Below, piece by piece: positions 45,836-57,574 of a DNA stretch of 64,000 nucleotides (the stretch's first letter is position 1; each line of letters begins with the position of its first letter). A program made the translations under genes and the position numbers. Origin of the DNA: Chlorocebus sabaeus (Eukaryota; Chordata; Mammalia; Primates; Cercopithecidae). The notes beneath the pieces were generated by a model. That model was not told the origin of the DNA. It made no database searches and saw only the letters and a program-made list of their open reading frames with translations. The stretch spans positions 69,135,622 to 69,199,621 of the forward strand of contig NC_132925.1 in assembly GCF_047675955.1 (NCBI RefSeq), in the 5' to 3' direction.

Positions 45836-46272
45836 AAAATTTATAATAATAATTATTGTTGAGCTTAAACATGTATTCTCAAAATTCCAGAAAGATTTAA
45901 GTCTTTTTCATTTTTCTGAGGCACCTAGTATGTTAATAAAGAAATGACCAGTAGGAAATTATAAGAAATTATAATTAATATAAGAAATTAATAACATATA
46001 AGAAATTAATACTTTTAACACCAAGAATTATAATATCTGTCAACAAATGTAACCACATTTGAATTAAATGTGAGGTCTTTTGTATGTATAACATTTAAAG
46101 CAAATGGCGCTCCCAATCCCATAATAGGCCCTGTGATTAAGAAATGGACCCATGTAAGAAGGTAGAGTTGGAAGGGAGGTATTTCACGTGGAAGAAACAA
46201 AAGTGTCAGAGCTATGGAGGAAAGAAGATACAGGGGGAGCTTGGGGAATAATGAATTGTTGATTTTAGTCAG
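45836..46272. other. AT-rich, with local ATAAGAAATTA repeats
   Basis: Four loose copies of ATAAGAAATTA at 45960-46010. No gene seen. Confidence 0.6.
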
Positions 46273-46656
46273 TGTCTTTGTTTATGCTGCTGTAACAAAA
46301 CATCACAGACTGCATAATTTATAAACAGTAGAGATTTATTTCTCACAGTTCTGGAGGTGAGGAAGTCCAAGATCAAGGCGCTGGCAGGTTCCATGTCTGG
46401 TGAGGGCTCTCTACATCCAAGATGGCACATTGTTGCTACATCCTCCAGAGTGGGGGAATGCTGTGTCCTCACATGGTAGAAGGGAAGAAAGGGGTGACCT
46501 TGTCCCTCAAGTCTTTTTATAAGGCACTAATCAATTCATGAGGGTAGAGCCTTCATGGCCTATCAGCTCCTAAAAGCCTCACCTCTTAATGCTATTGCGT
46601 TAGGAATTAAGTTTCAACATGAGTTTTGGAAGGGCACAAATGTTCAAATCACAGCA
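46273..46656 (-). mobile_element. MLT1A-like LTR
   Basis: TGTCTTTGTTTATGCTGCTG, TTATTTCTCACAGTTCTGG, GATCAAGGCGCTGGCAGG, TGTCCTCACATGGTAGAAG, AACATGAGTTTTGGAAGGGC, AATCACAGCA end. Confidence 0.88.
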
Positions 46657-47099
46657 GCTAGGGCAAAGGAAATATTTAAGAAGAAAATATAGATACTTGA
46701 AGGCACATGACAGTAGATTCTAAAACACTGAATTCAGCAGGGAATAAGAGATCAGTTCCTTGATTCTCTATATGTGTGTGCATATATATGTGTATAGTGG
46801 TCATATAATTGGAATTATATCTTAAAGGATCACTTGACAAAAGTATGAGTGTAGATCTGATAGAGGCAGGTGTCAGACAGATCCTCAGGCAGAGCATTAG
46901 AATGAGGGCATCAACATGACATTGGGAAGGAAAATGGAGGAAGACAGAAAAGATGATGCTGGGGACAGAGATGTACAGTATCAGTTCCTGCCTCACATTG
47001 ATTTCCACAGATAGCCTTGCCTATCCCCTTTATACTAGTACTATAAGTAGCAGCCATTAGATTGAAAAACAAAACAAAACAAAACAATAAAACAACCGA
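46657..47099. other. Unique; short (AAAAC)n
   Basis: AT-rich, TG/TA patch near 46770-46795, (AAAAC)n at 47066-47087. Confidence 0.5.
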
Positions 47100-47779
47100 G
47101 CTCCTTCAGCAAATTATTTCCTTCCTAATTTACAGATTCGTCTTTCCCCAAACTATCTTTCCCCAATCTCTTCTTGTCGCAGAAGAAGGAGAATGACTCT
47201 CCAGATGACCTCATTTCTCCCTCTTGGAATCATGAAAGTATCCTTCTGTGAAAATGTTTCCATTCTACTCTGGAATCCATCTGCTTCTATTCTCACAGAA
47301 AACCCATAAGTCCATTGTCTTCTATTGTATCTTTGACTCTCCCCCTCTCCTGATTCTTTCCCCTAGATTTAAACCATTCATGATTTCTACCTCTCTGGCC
47401 CAATCATTTCCTCTTTCATTTATACTTTACCAATACCAGGGGTTCATTCTTTGGCTTAATTTTCTTTTCATTCTATACACCTCATCCATGCCATTGGCTT
47501 CAGTTATCACCCGTGTGTTTATGATTTTGAAATCTCTGTCACAATTACCACCCATATAGCCAACAGCTTGTTGAAATGACTGTTTTATCAAAAGTGAAAC
47601 TCATGATCTTATTCTCAACCCTCTTGCTTCTGTACTTTATATGTCATAGAGTGGCATCACAGTCATTTTAATCTACCAAACTACAAGCCTGAGAGGAATC
47701 CTAGATGCCTATTTCCCTCATGATTTTTCACTAACCAGTTTCTAATTCTTCGGCAGCATTGGTTGGGCTTCTTTGGATG
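47100..47779 (+). mobile_element. L2, upstream piece
   Basis: GTGTGTTTATGATTTTGAAATC, CCCATATAGCCAACAGCTTG, GAAACTCATGATCTTATTCTC and CTGAGAGGAATCCTAGATGCC match the L2 region before its 3' end. The frame 47248-47559 lies in it and is not a gene. Confidence 0.65.
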
Positions 47780-48370
47780 AAAACAACATATGGAGACAAG
47801 AACTTATTTGCAGCCCATGAGGACTACACTAGGTTTTGGAAGGTTGAAAAATTAGTCCTAAAACTGGCAGTTCTGGAAAGTTAGGTAGGAGGAATTGAAG
47901 CAATATTGATTTTCTCAGTGTATATAAGGCATGTCAAAGAGGGTTGCAAATCCTATGACATTCCTTCAATTCAGAGATTGAGATCACTTCCCCTCCCCTT
48001 GTATCTGGATTATCCTGTGACCGTTGTGACTGATAGAGTACAGAAGAAACAATGCTATGCCAGTTGCAGACCTCACCTTCGAAAGGACTAACTTGGGTTC
48101 TTGGAACTCCCATGTAGGAAGTCTAACTACTCTACTGTAGTGGTGTCATGAGGAGAACCTGAGAACACAGAAGGGTAGAGAAACCCAGCTAAGCTCAGCC
48201 TCCTAGTTATCCTCACCCACACACCAGGCATGTGAGGGAATTGATTTTCAGTCGATTGTTCCTATGGCAGAAATATTTAGCCCTGCCCAAGCCTAAGCCA
48301 CTAAATTATGAGATATAATTAAATGGTTATTGTTACCCCCTACATTTTAGAGTGGTTTGATGACCAGAAC
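47780..48370 (+). mobile_element. Ancient MLT1-class LTR inserted in L2
   Basis: ACTTCCCCTCCCCTTGTATC, GTGACTGATAGAGTACAG, ACTCCCATGTAGGAAGTC, AATTAAATGGTTATTGTTA: old MLT1 landmarks. The left boundary (47780-47940) is uncertain. Confidence 0.55.
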
Positions 48371-48699
48371 CAAAGGAATAGTCTGGTGAGGGCCATGTGT
48401 CTAAAATGAAGCACTTTAACATTTTGTTCCATTTTCACGTTTTTTAACACAAGAATCAAAGCTAGGTGACAACTTCTGATACCATAAGTGTAAGTTCTGT
48501 GCCTTACCTCTCTATGTAGACAGATAATTAGAGAAAGTAGCAGGCTCACTTAGTATCCATTAAAAAAAGAAGTAATTTGAATTTATCATCCACTGAGGCA
48601 GCATATAATAGAGAAAATATAATTCCCCAAAAGCAAGTTGGATGCTGTTTGAAATGGGGAGTGAATGCTGAACAATGCTGTCAAATTACAAATGTCCAC
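48371..48699. other. Unassigned between LTR and L2
   Basis: Possibly diverged L2; not recognisable by eye. Confidence 0.35.
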
Positions 48700-48865
48700 C
48701 AAATGTGGGTTCTTCCTCTAAATATCTTCTGAATAATTCCTCATGCCAACAACTTCATTCAGGCTTCATCTGCTCTCTGGATTATTGCAATTACCTCCTA
48801 ATTGGTGTTTGCTTCCACATTTATATATTTATTTATTAGCTACCACATATAACTTTTTAAAATAA
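48700..48865 (+). mobile_element. L2, middle piece
   Basis: CTGGATTATTGCAATTACC, TCCTAATTGGTGTTTGCTTCC, AACTTTTTAAAATAAAAATG equals the L2 segment that precedes the 50116 piece. Confidence 0.75.
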
Positions 48866-50115
48866 AAATGGCATGGATAACTGGATATCCACATACAAAA
48901 GAACACATTTGGACCCTTCCCTCACATCATAGACAAACGTGAACACAAAATGGATCACAGATCTAGATGTAAGAGCAAAAACTATAAAACTCCTAGGAGA
49001 AAATAGAGGAGTAAATTTCCGGGGCCCTGGGCTATACAATGTTTTCTTAGACATGGCACCAAAAAGCACAAGCAAAAAAATAAAATATAGCTAAATTGGA
49101 CATTATAAAAATTACAATTTTTTATGCATCGAAGGATGCCACCAATAAAGTGGAAAGACAGTAGAATGAGAGAAGGTAATAGCAAATCATATATTTAATA
49201 AGGAACTTGTATCCAGAATACATAAAGAATTATTGCAATACAATAGCCCAATTCAAAAATTGGCAAAGGATCTGAATTGACATTTCTCCCATGAAGATGT
49301 GCAAATGACCAGTAAATGTATCCCATCGGTAATGTATGAGAATTCTAAATTCTCTACATACTTGCCAACACTTGTTACTATCTATCTTTTTATTTTATTG
49401 ATTGTAGGAGGTTTAAAGGGCTATCTCATTGAGGTCTTATCTGCATTTCCCTAATGGCTAATGATGTTGGCAAAGATGTGGAGAATTTAGAACTCTCATA
49501 CATTACTGGTGGGATATAAAATATTACAGCCACTTTGAATAATAGTTTGACACTTTAAAAACTTATTAAGCATACATATGACCCAGAAATTCCACTCCTA
49601 GGTATATATACAAGAGAGAAATGGAAGCATATGTTCATGCAAAAACTTGCACATGAATGTTCATAGCAGCATTATTTATAATAGGTAAAATGTGGGAACG
49701 ACCTAAATTTCCATCAATGAATGCATTAACAAAATGTAGTATATCCATACAAGTGACTATTATTCAGCCATAAAAAAGAATGAAATGCTGATACATGTTA
49801 TAACATGGAGGAATCCTCAAAACTTTATGCTAAGTGAAAGAAGCCAGTAAAAAAAACTACATATTGTATGATTCCACTTGTATGAAATGTCCAGAATAGG
49901 CAAATCGCTAGAGAAAGAAAGTAGACTAATAGTTATTAGGGGCTAGGCAAATAGGTAGTGACTACTAATGGGTATGAGTTTTATTTGGGAGTGATAACAA
50001 TGTTTTAAAATTAGATAGTAGTGATGGTTTCATGACTCTGTGAACATATCAAAAACCACTGGTAAATTTTATATTATGTGAAAATTATCTAAAGAAGTCC
50101 AAAGGAAAAAAAAAT
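48866..50115 (+). mobile_element. L1M (L1MB/MC class) 3' end in L2, with internal inversion
   Basis: ACACAAAATGGATCACAGATC, AACTCCTAGGAGAAAATAG, CCAGAAATTCCACTCCTAGG, TATTCAGCCATAAAAAAGAATG, GTGAAAGAAGCCAGT and an A-rich end near 50110 give a plus-strand L1M. From 49321 to 49476 the text is on the opposite strand (TCTACATACTTGCCAACACTTG, TTTCCCTAATGGCTAATGATG), so a segment is inverted. Confidence 0.93.
49321..49514. repeat. 38-bp inverted repeat bounding inverted L1 segment
   Basis: 49321-49358 and 49477-49514 are reverse complements at 34 of 38 positions; all four differences are transitions. They enclose 118 bp of inverted L1 sequence. Confidence 0.92.
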
Positions 50116-50470
50116 ATAGTGAAGTCACAGTTACTTAAAAGCCTTCTATGGCTCTTCACTCTCTGCAGACATACTTCTGTAGCTGGGACATGTATATTCT
50201 CTTCAGGGTCAAATCTAAACTTCATTAGGATGATGTAGAAATCCTTGTTGCTATTTCTCAGCCTTCAGTATCTTTCCCATTTCTTGACATGCTTTAATCC
50301 AGCCATTCTTTCTTCTAGACATGCAGAACTACTTATACCTGGCTCTACGTGCTTCTCTGACTTTGACCATTTGTTGCCCTTGATGTCATGCTCATCCTAC
50401 ACCAACTCTTATCCCGTATCATATCAAACTGCTACTCATTCTCTAAGACTTACTTTGCATATTTTTTTCC
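50116..50470 (+). mobile_element. L2, downstream piece
   Basis: AAAAGCCTTCTATGGCTCTTC, CAGGGTCAAATCTAAACTTC, TTTAATCCAGCCATTCTTTC, TCTAAGACTTACTTTGCAT follow the L2 order after 48865. Confidence 0.75.
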
Positions 50471-52639
50471 AGGTTATCAGTAATCATTGTTGGCTCACAT
50501 AAATGACTCTGACTAACTTGGACAATAAAATGAGTGTTTTGAAAAGATACAAAATGGATACAGGTAGATATAGGTAGCTCAAAGAACAACAACAACAATA
50601 AAAAACAACTAAACATTCAAGGCACAGAAAAGAACTTTATGAATCTAGACTATAGGAACTAATGACTACCATCTTTTCATGGAAAAGGTCCTTGGAATGG
50701 GTCAGTTCTGGTTTTGCACTCTGTGAGATTCAGTTCAAGATTCATGACTCAAAGGAAGAAATTATCTCATTGCCTTTGCTTGGGTAAAATGCCCATGTCT
50801 CAACCACGGGCTGGTTGGGTATCTTGGTGGACATGTCACCAAGATTGCATGTAATAGGTTCTCCTACATTTCTAAGCCTCCAGGAAGTGAGATGAGATCA
50901 CATGACTATTTGAACCAAAAGGAGGACATGATATGTCTACGTTAAAGCAAAGAGGAGCCAGTGCAAGGTGGTCTAACTGTATCTGCCATGTATTCTACAT
51001 GGTGTAGCTAAATGAGGTAGAACGTTTGTCAGCCTTGGTCCCTGAGTGCTTGTGGTCAAATGAAACCCTCTCTATCCTGTATAGGAAATGTAGCATGAAT
51101 AAAAGTGTGTAGTGTGAGCAAGAAATAAAATGTTGCCGTTGCTTTTACTAACCTATCCAGACTAAAATATTTATCAAATTAAAATTGAGTCAATGTCACC
51201 AGAAAAAAAAAAAAAAGGGGGGGGGAAATGGATGCTGAGCAAGCAAAACTCACAGCTACCTACTAAATCCAGTGCGGCTCCCTGACTTCCCTGGGGAGAG
51301 TTAATGTTTCCTATTCTTGCTTTCACAGTACTTTGGTATATATCTTAACCAGCACATGTTAAGTAGCTGTAATTATTTGATTACATTCCTTTTTCTTCCA
51401 CCAGCTGCTGAGCTTGATATCAAAAAGACAATGAGCAAATATTTGTTAAATAAGAGAACGAATAAATGAGTAAAGAAGGAAAAAGTGAAAGAAAGACAGA
51501 TCTGGTAATTAGGTGATCATCTCTGTTATACATAAAAGAGCCCCGTGGTGTTCTCTTAATAGTTCTTCCTTTTGTGTATATTCATGCCTTGTTTCACTCT
51601 TTGGTAAATGACAGATGCTCCAGAGCAAAATGGGTAAGTTGCAGCTTGCTTGTCTACCTAGCCTGCAAATTTGTTTTAGTGGTTTTAGTCTGCTCAGTGT
51701 CTTAAACATTTTCACTTAGTGGCCATTTAAAAATGTACCGAAATATTTGGAGTTGTAGTTTCTCTTGAAAAATTGGAACAGCTGATAACAGTAAGCCCCT
51801 ATTCCTTTATGGCAACACTTAGCTGGAACTAAGGTGCTTTGCTTCCCACATACAGAGGAAGTTCCTCCGCTTTGCATAGAGTCCGTCTAACCTGTTTTCC
51901 CCATTAAAGTTACCTGCCAGGCTGCTTTGATGGGCATTTTTTCCTAAGATCCCAGCAAATCCTTTTGGAAATGACAACGTGTTTAAAAGGTCTTTTCTGG
52001 GACACCAAGACCATTGACTGCTCTGTTGACGTGAGAATTCCCCTTTCCAGTTAAAACTAGAACTCTGACCTAACATATCATGAATAAAATGCTGAAGTTT
52101 GAAAAATCATTTTGGTAAAGTATTTGTTATATATTATTCTGTAATGGTCACTGTCTACTAAAGGTGCAGTCGATTAACTTTTACTTGGTGATTTCTTCAA
52201 TTTTAGGGAAACAGTTTTGATTTGGTCTTGATGTAGTTTAAATGCATTGTATGAACTTCTTTTTTCTGAAAGAGTATAATTTGGTTCATAAATTGCAGAT
52301 GGTGGAATCACGCTAAATGAATATCCTCATTGCTCAGAAAATTAATTCTTTTGACAGAATCATTCACTTAAAATGAAGTGAATATTTAAATTTATATATT
52401 AAGAGATTTGAATGGAGTATCTATGCCTTCATTTTCATATACTGCTTCCTTCAATAATTTCATAGTTCATTTCCCTTTTATTGAAGTTAGGGGTATTTGA
52501 GTCATATTTGTAAGTTCCTATTGCCAAACATTTTTCTTTCATTCATTCTGTCTTCATTTTTTTTTCCTTCTTGGTGTGGTATTTATGGTCCCCTTGCATT
52601 TGCTGTCAGGTGGAAATGGTCATATCAATATATTTAACT
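50471..52639. other. Mostly unique, no gene seen
   Basis: Includes an AAC-rich patch near 50590, a bulged palindrome (50821-50845) and an A14G9 run (51203-51225). Minus frame 51819-52076 has no known family. Confidence 0.45.
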
Positions 52640-52810
52640 TAAACAATTGGTCTCAGGCTTCACAGGATGGTGGTTAGAGTTAGTCTGGTTGGGATTAAAT
52701 CCAAGAGTCTCCATCTTTTGCTATGTGACCTTGGACAATCTGCTGAACCTCTGTGATGAACTCTGTTTTCATGTGTATCTAATGACGATAATAATGAGTT
52801 GTTCTAAAGA
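52640..52810 (-). mobile_element. MIR SINE
   Basis: GGATTAAATCCAAGAGTC, CTATGTGACCTTGGACAATC, CTAATGACGATAATAATGAG: MIR minus strand. Confidence 0.8.
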
Positions 52811-52859
52811 ATGTATCAACCCACTGATTTTTGTTTTGTTTTGTTTTGGCTTCTGATCA

Positions 52860-53040
52860 CTACATGCCCCTTCCTGCCTTTATTCTCAGCTTTTGCCATT
52901 ATCCTTGACTATAATAATTTTCCAGTGCCTCGTATTTATCGAAATTCCTCTTGTTCTTGAAGGTCTAGCTCAAATAACATCCTCTCTCATCCTTTTTTCA
53001 AATGTGGAACTCTTCATTTTGGAACTGTAAATTTGGCACT
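52860..53040 (+). mobile_element. L2 fragment
   Basis: CTTGAAGGTCTAGCTCAAATA and surrounding text match the L2 'ccttcaaggcccagctcaaat' block. Confidence 0.6.
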
Positions 53041-53425
53041 TCTATGTCATTTAGGTTTATAGTTTCTGTTAATGGAAGCAAATGAGGAGGAGATTATAGG
53101 GCTAGAAATAGATGACCTACAATTTTGTTAAAAGAAAACAAATACATTTGAATTATACAGGGTCAGAATAACCATGGTTTAGCACATCCCTGGGAGTTAT
53201 TTATCTTCAAGCAATTCTTGATAGCATATAGCAGTAGGAGTCAAGCCTTAAGGCAGGAAGAGCTTGGAGTGAAAGTGAGAGAAGGGGAATTAGATGCAGG
53301 GGAAGTTGGAAGAAATAGTCAAGTAGATGAGTTTTCAGCAGAGAAGCTGGAGGAAATCAGGGCCACCTGGGATTGTACTGACTTTTAACCTGGATTCATT
53401 GTGTAGTCAACCCCTGAATAACAAA
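53041..53425. other. Unique sequence, no gene seen
   Basis: GA-rich; nothing recognised. Confidence 0.45.
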
Positions 53426-53638
53426 CAGGGCTCAGCAAACATTTTTTGTAAAGGCCCAGAAAGTAAATATTTCAAGCTGTATGTTCTATGTTATTAATAC
53501 AACTACTCAATGCTGCCATTTTAGCACAAAAGCACCCATAGACAATATGAAATAAATAGGCATGGCTATGTTCCAATAAAACTTTATTTCTGTATTAGAA
53601 GGCAGACTGGATTTGAGTTGTTGTTGGTTGACTAGTTG
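53426..53638 (+). mobile_element. hAT-Charlie MITE
   Basis: CAGGGCTCAGCAAACA start, TTTGTAAAGGCCCAGAAAG, GACAATATGAAATAAATAGG, GTTCCAATAAAACTTTATTTC, with a decayed inverted terminus near 53638. Family name not certain. Confidence 0.8.
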
Positions 53639-54250
53639 AACCAGAATCTTTATAAACAAAATATAGACCTTTGAGAAAAGGGTTATGTCTCCCTCTTACA
53701 TCTTTAATTGTCAGTATAGTTCGATTTTAAAGATTCATTAAGGATGAAGATTATTTGCAGCATAATACATCTCATTTATAATGTATGTCTATTAATCCAC
53801 TCTGATACCTGGAACGTTTTCCTCCTATGCCATATTTGTATTAACATTTACTATTTTGGAGGCAACAGTTTTAATTCCTAAATATGCTCTCTGTAGTACA
53901 TTTTATGAATGTTTCATTAGTTAAAAATAATATAATACTTTCTATATGAGTTTTATAAACTGCTTCTACCAAATTTAATTTACACACACTCTGAAAAATA
54001 AATGAGCATTATGTATTAACTTTAAAAAAAGGAAGAAAAGACCTTACATACCAACTAACTCCAACTGATTGGTACTTGTTTTCTGTAATTCTTTGATGAT
54101 ACAAATTTGAGGACATGACATGAAGCTACTGGTCCCAAGAGTTGGAAAGCAGTAATTGACTGATGTTGTTTGCCATGGATGGGGTGGGGGTGAAGAAAGT
54201 AGTAGTCTTGACATTCAGATCATGTATCTGGCAAATAGTACAAAAAATTC

Positions 54251-54291
<41 letters not shown>

Positions 54292-54589
54292 TCCGTGAGT
54301 GTGTGTTTATATTTGAAAGACACTCACCAAATTATTTACCTGGATTTTCTGGATAGCTCAGTGATGGGAGAATTTATTTTTCTTTTTGATTTGGGGCTAC
54401 ATGGAATTTCCAATTTTTTTACAGTGAAAAATGTTACCTTTGGGATTTTTACTTCTGGTAGTATGAAGGGACTAGATAACCTAAAAAATCATTCTGCTGC
54501 AAGACAGCCTAGCTCCCAGATAATGCGCATGAAGTATATTTTTGATGCATTTCTGTACTTTCAGTAGAGTTAGGAAAATAATTAATAAA
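53639..54589. other. Unique, with (GT)n
   Basis: Only the microsatellite below is recognised; the 134-codon frame 54163-54567 crosses it. Confidence 0.45.
54251..54290. repeat. (GT)n(ATGT)n microsatellite
   Basis: About 14 GT units followed by three to four ATGT units. Confidence 0.95.
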
Positions 54590-55181
54590 CCATCTGATAC
54601 CACCAGGATCAGAGAAGTCCTAAAAGTAAATGTCAGTGCCAGTGCTGATACCAAAAGGCTAAACTGTGGCTGCTACATGTTGAAGGGGATGAATCTCTCA
54701 TTCCTTCACTAAGCTGGAAACTTAAAAGTGCTAAAGTAGTCCTACGATAATCCTGCAAATCTCCTCCAGAATGAAAAATTCCAAATGTGTATCAGTGATA
54801 TTCCTACAGGTCCAGTTCAACAAAATTTGAGCTCACAATAAACAGGAAATCATCAAACACAAAACGAAATAAGGAACCATGAGTGAGAATCAGCAAAATC
54901 AATGATGGTTTAAGATCCCAACTGAATAGGGTAGATACTGGAATGATCAGACATGGAATACAAATATAAGCATAGTACAGTATAGTATACATTTAAATAA
55001 GTAGAAAGTTGAAAAAAAATGAGCAAAGAACAAAAGACTATCAAGAATGACCAATCAAATTGAATTTTTAGAAATATGAAATGTAACTGCTGAAAATTAG
55101 ACTCCAGATGGGTTATACAAGGCATTACACACTGTTGAAGGGAGCATGAGGGAACTAAAAGGTACATTCAAAGAAATTACC
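54590..55181 (+). mobile_element. HAL1/L1M ORF1 region, left part
   Basis: GATACTGGAATGATCAGACA, TGAGCAAAGAACAAAAGAC, AGGGAACTAAAAGGTACATTC and AAAGAAATTACC follow the order of HAL1/L1M ORF1; continues right of the provirus. Confidence 0.7.
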
Positions 55182-55575
55182 TGATGTGGTTCGGATATTT
55201 GTTTTCTCCAAATCTCATGTTGAAATGTGATCCCCAGTGCTGGAGATGGTACCCAGTGGGAGGTGTTTTGGTCATGGGGCCTCATGAATGGCTTAGTGCC
55301 ATCTTCACAGTAATGAATGAGTTCATGTGAGATGAAGTTGTTTAAAAGAGACTGGCACCTCCTCCCTCTCTTGCTTCCTCTCTTGCCATGTTACATGCCT
55401 GCTCTCTTTTAATCTTCTGCCATCATTGTAAGCTTACTGAGGCACGCACCAGAAGCAGATGCTGGCACCATGCTTCCTGTACAGCCTGAAGAACTGTGAG
55501 CCAATTAAATCTCTTTCTTTATAAATTATCCCATCTCAGATATTCTTTTCTAGTAATGCAAAATGAAGTAAAACA
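55182..55575 (+). repeat. 5' LTR of MaLR provirus
   Basis: TGATGTGGTTCGGATATTTG start, AGTTGTTTAAAAGAGACTGGC, GAACTGTGAGCCAATTAAATC, ending near AAAACA. Confidence 0.9.
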
Positions 55576-57162
55576 CAAAATTGGTGCTGAGGAGTGTAGC
55601 ATTGCTATAAAGATACTTGAAAATGCGGAAGTAGTGGGCAGAAGTTGAAGAGTTTGGAGGATCAGAAGAAGATAGGAAGATGAGGGAATGTTTGGAACTT
55701 CTTAGTGACTGGTTAAATAATTGTGACCAAAATGTTATTAGATGTATGGATAGTGACGGCCAGGCTGACAAGGTCTCAGATGGAAATGAGGACTTTATTG
55801 GAAACTGGAGTAAAATTCACTTGTGTTACACCCTAGCAAAGAGCTTGGCTATGTTATGTCTGCATCGTAGGGATCTGTAGAAGGTTGAACTTAAGAGTGA
55901 TGACTTACGATGTCTGGTGGAAGAAATTTCTAAGCAACAAAGCCGGCTGCTCCTCACAACTTAGGATCAAATAGGAGCAAAAGAATGACTTAAAGTTGGA
56001 ACTTATATTTAAAAGAGAAGTAGGGCATAAACATTTGGAAAAATTGCAGCCTACTCATGTGGTAGAGAAAGGAAACACTTTTTCAGGAGAGAAATGCAAG
56101 CGGCCTTTGGAGCAAGGAATGCTAGAGAGATTTGGCTAACAAAAAAGGAGCCAGGTGGTAATATCCAGGACAATGGGAAAAAAACCTCCAAGGTATTTCA
56201 GAAGTCTTTGGGATAGCCCTTCCCATCACAGGCCCAGAGGCCTAAAAGCAAGGAATGATTTCAGGGGCCAGGCCTGGAGCACCACTGTCTTGTGCAGCCT
56301 TGGGATATTGCTCCCTGCATCCAAGCTGCTACAGCTCCAGCCTTGGCTCAAAGGGCCTCAGATACAGCTTGGGCCACTGCTTCAGAAGGTAGAAGCTGTA
56401 AGCCTTAGTGGTTTCCATGTAGTGTTAAGCCTAAAGGTGTGCAGAATGCAAGCATGAAGGAGGCTTGGTAGCTTCCCCCTAGATTTCAGAGGCTGTATCA
56501 GAAAACCTGGTTCCTTAGGCAGAAGCCTGCTGCAGGGGTGGTGCCCCTATAGAGAGCCCTTGTTAGGGCAGTGTCAAGGGGAAATGTGGGATTGGAGCCT
56601 CCACATAGAGTTCCCACTGGCTAGTGGAGCTATGGGAATGGGGCCACTCCAGCCCCCGGAATGGTAGATCATTGACAGCATGCACTCTGAACCTGGAAAA
56701 GCCACAGGCACTCAATTCCAACGTGTGAGAGCAGCCGCGGGGCTGTACCCTACAGGGCTGGAGCTGCGCAAGGCCTTGGAAGTTCATCTCTTGCACCAGT
56801 GTGTCCTGGATGTGGGACATGGATTCAAAGGAGACTATTTTAGAGTGTTAAGATTTGATTAATGCCTTACTGGGTTTCAGATTTGTGTGGGGCCTGTTGC
56901 TCCTTTCTTTTGACCAATTTCTCTCTTTTGGAGTAGGAATGTTTACCCAACTCCTATACCACCATTGTATTTTGGAAGTAAGTAACTTGATTTTGATTTT
57001 ACAGGCTCACAGGTGGAAGGAACATTCCTTGAGTTTGAGATGAGACTTTGGACTTTTTGAGTTGATGCTGGAATGAGTTGAGACTTCTGGGGACCATTGG
57101 GAAGAAATGATTGTACTTTGTAATGTGAGAAGGATGTGAGATCTGAGGGGCCAGGGATGGAA
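55576..57162 (+). pseudogene. MST/THE1-type internal (gag-derived, non-coding)
   Basis: Begins with ATTGGTGCTGAGGAGTG (primer-site region), then CAGATGGAAATGAGGACTTT and GGTGGAAGAAATTTCTAAGC of the THE1/MST internal region. These elements carry only degenerate gag-like sequence. Frames such as 55680-55880 and 56155-56457 are short remnants with no function claimed. Confidence 0.88.
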
Positions 57163-57574
57163 TAATGGCTTGGATGTTTGTCCCCTGAAAAATCTCGTGT
57201 TGAAATGTGTTCCCCAATGTTGGAATTGTGGCTAGTGGAAGGTGTTGGGGTCATGGGAGTAGATCCTTCATCAATGACTTAGTGCCATATTCACAATAAT
57301 GAATAAGTTCTCACCCTGAGTTCACGTGAGATCTGGTTGTTTAAAAGAGCCTAGCACCTCCTTCCTCTCTCTTGCTCCCTATCTCACCATGTGAAATGTC
57401 TGCTCCCACTTCACCTTCAGCCATGATTATGAGCTTCATGAGCCCTCACCAGAAACAGATGCTGGTGCCATGCTTCCTGTAGTCTACAGAACTGTGGGTC
57501 AATTAAACCTCTTTTCTTTATGAATTACCCAGTTACAGGTATTCTTTTACAGCAATGCAAAATGGAACAACGTA
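57163..57574 (+). repeat. 3' LTR of MaLR provirus
   Basis: Same landmarks as the 5' LTR: GTTGAAATGTGTTCCCCAATG, GTTGTTTAAAAGAGCCTAGC, CAATTAAACCTCTTTTC. Confidence 0.9.

Larger units (their letters stand above)
55182..57574 (+). mobile_element. MaLR (MST-class) provirus, near full length
   Basis: Two same-orientation LTRs (55182-55575 and 57163-57574) flank 1.6 kb of MST/THE1-type internal sequence, total about 2.4 kb as expected for this non-autonomous ERVL-related group. It sits inside HAL1/L1M ORF1 sequence. Both LTR ends are mutated, so the TSD (TTACC/GTTCC) is unconvincing. Confidence 0.9.

Noticed and set aside
45958..46010. Possible minisatellite of ATAAGAAATTA
   Set aside because: Only four loose copies in AT-rich sequence; recorded as local repetition, not a real satellite.
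47248..47559. 103-codon plus-strand frame
   Set aside because: Falls in an L2 piece; hydrophobic bias comes from pyrimidine-rich DNA.
54163..54567. 134-codon plus-strand frame
   Set aside because: Runs through the (GT)n microsatellite giving a Cys-Val stretch; no family.
56155..56457. 100-codon plus-strand frame
   Set aside because: Within MaLR internal sequence, which is not known to encode a functional protein.
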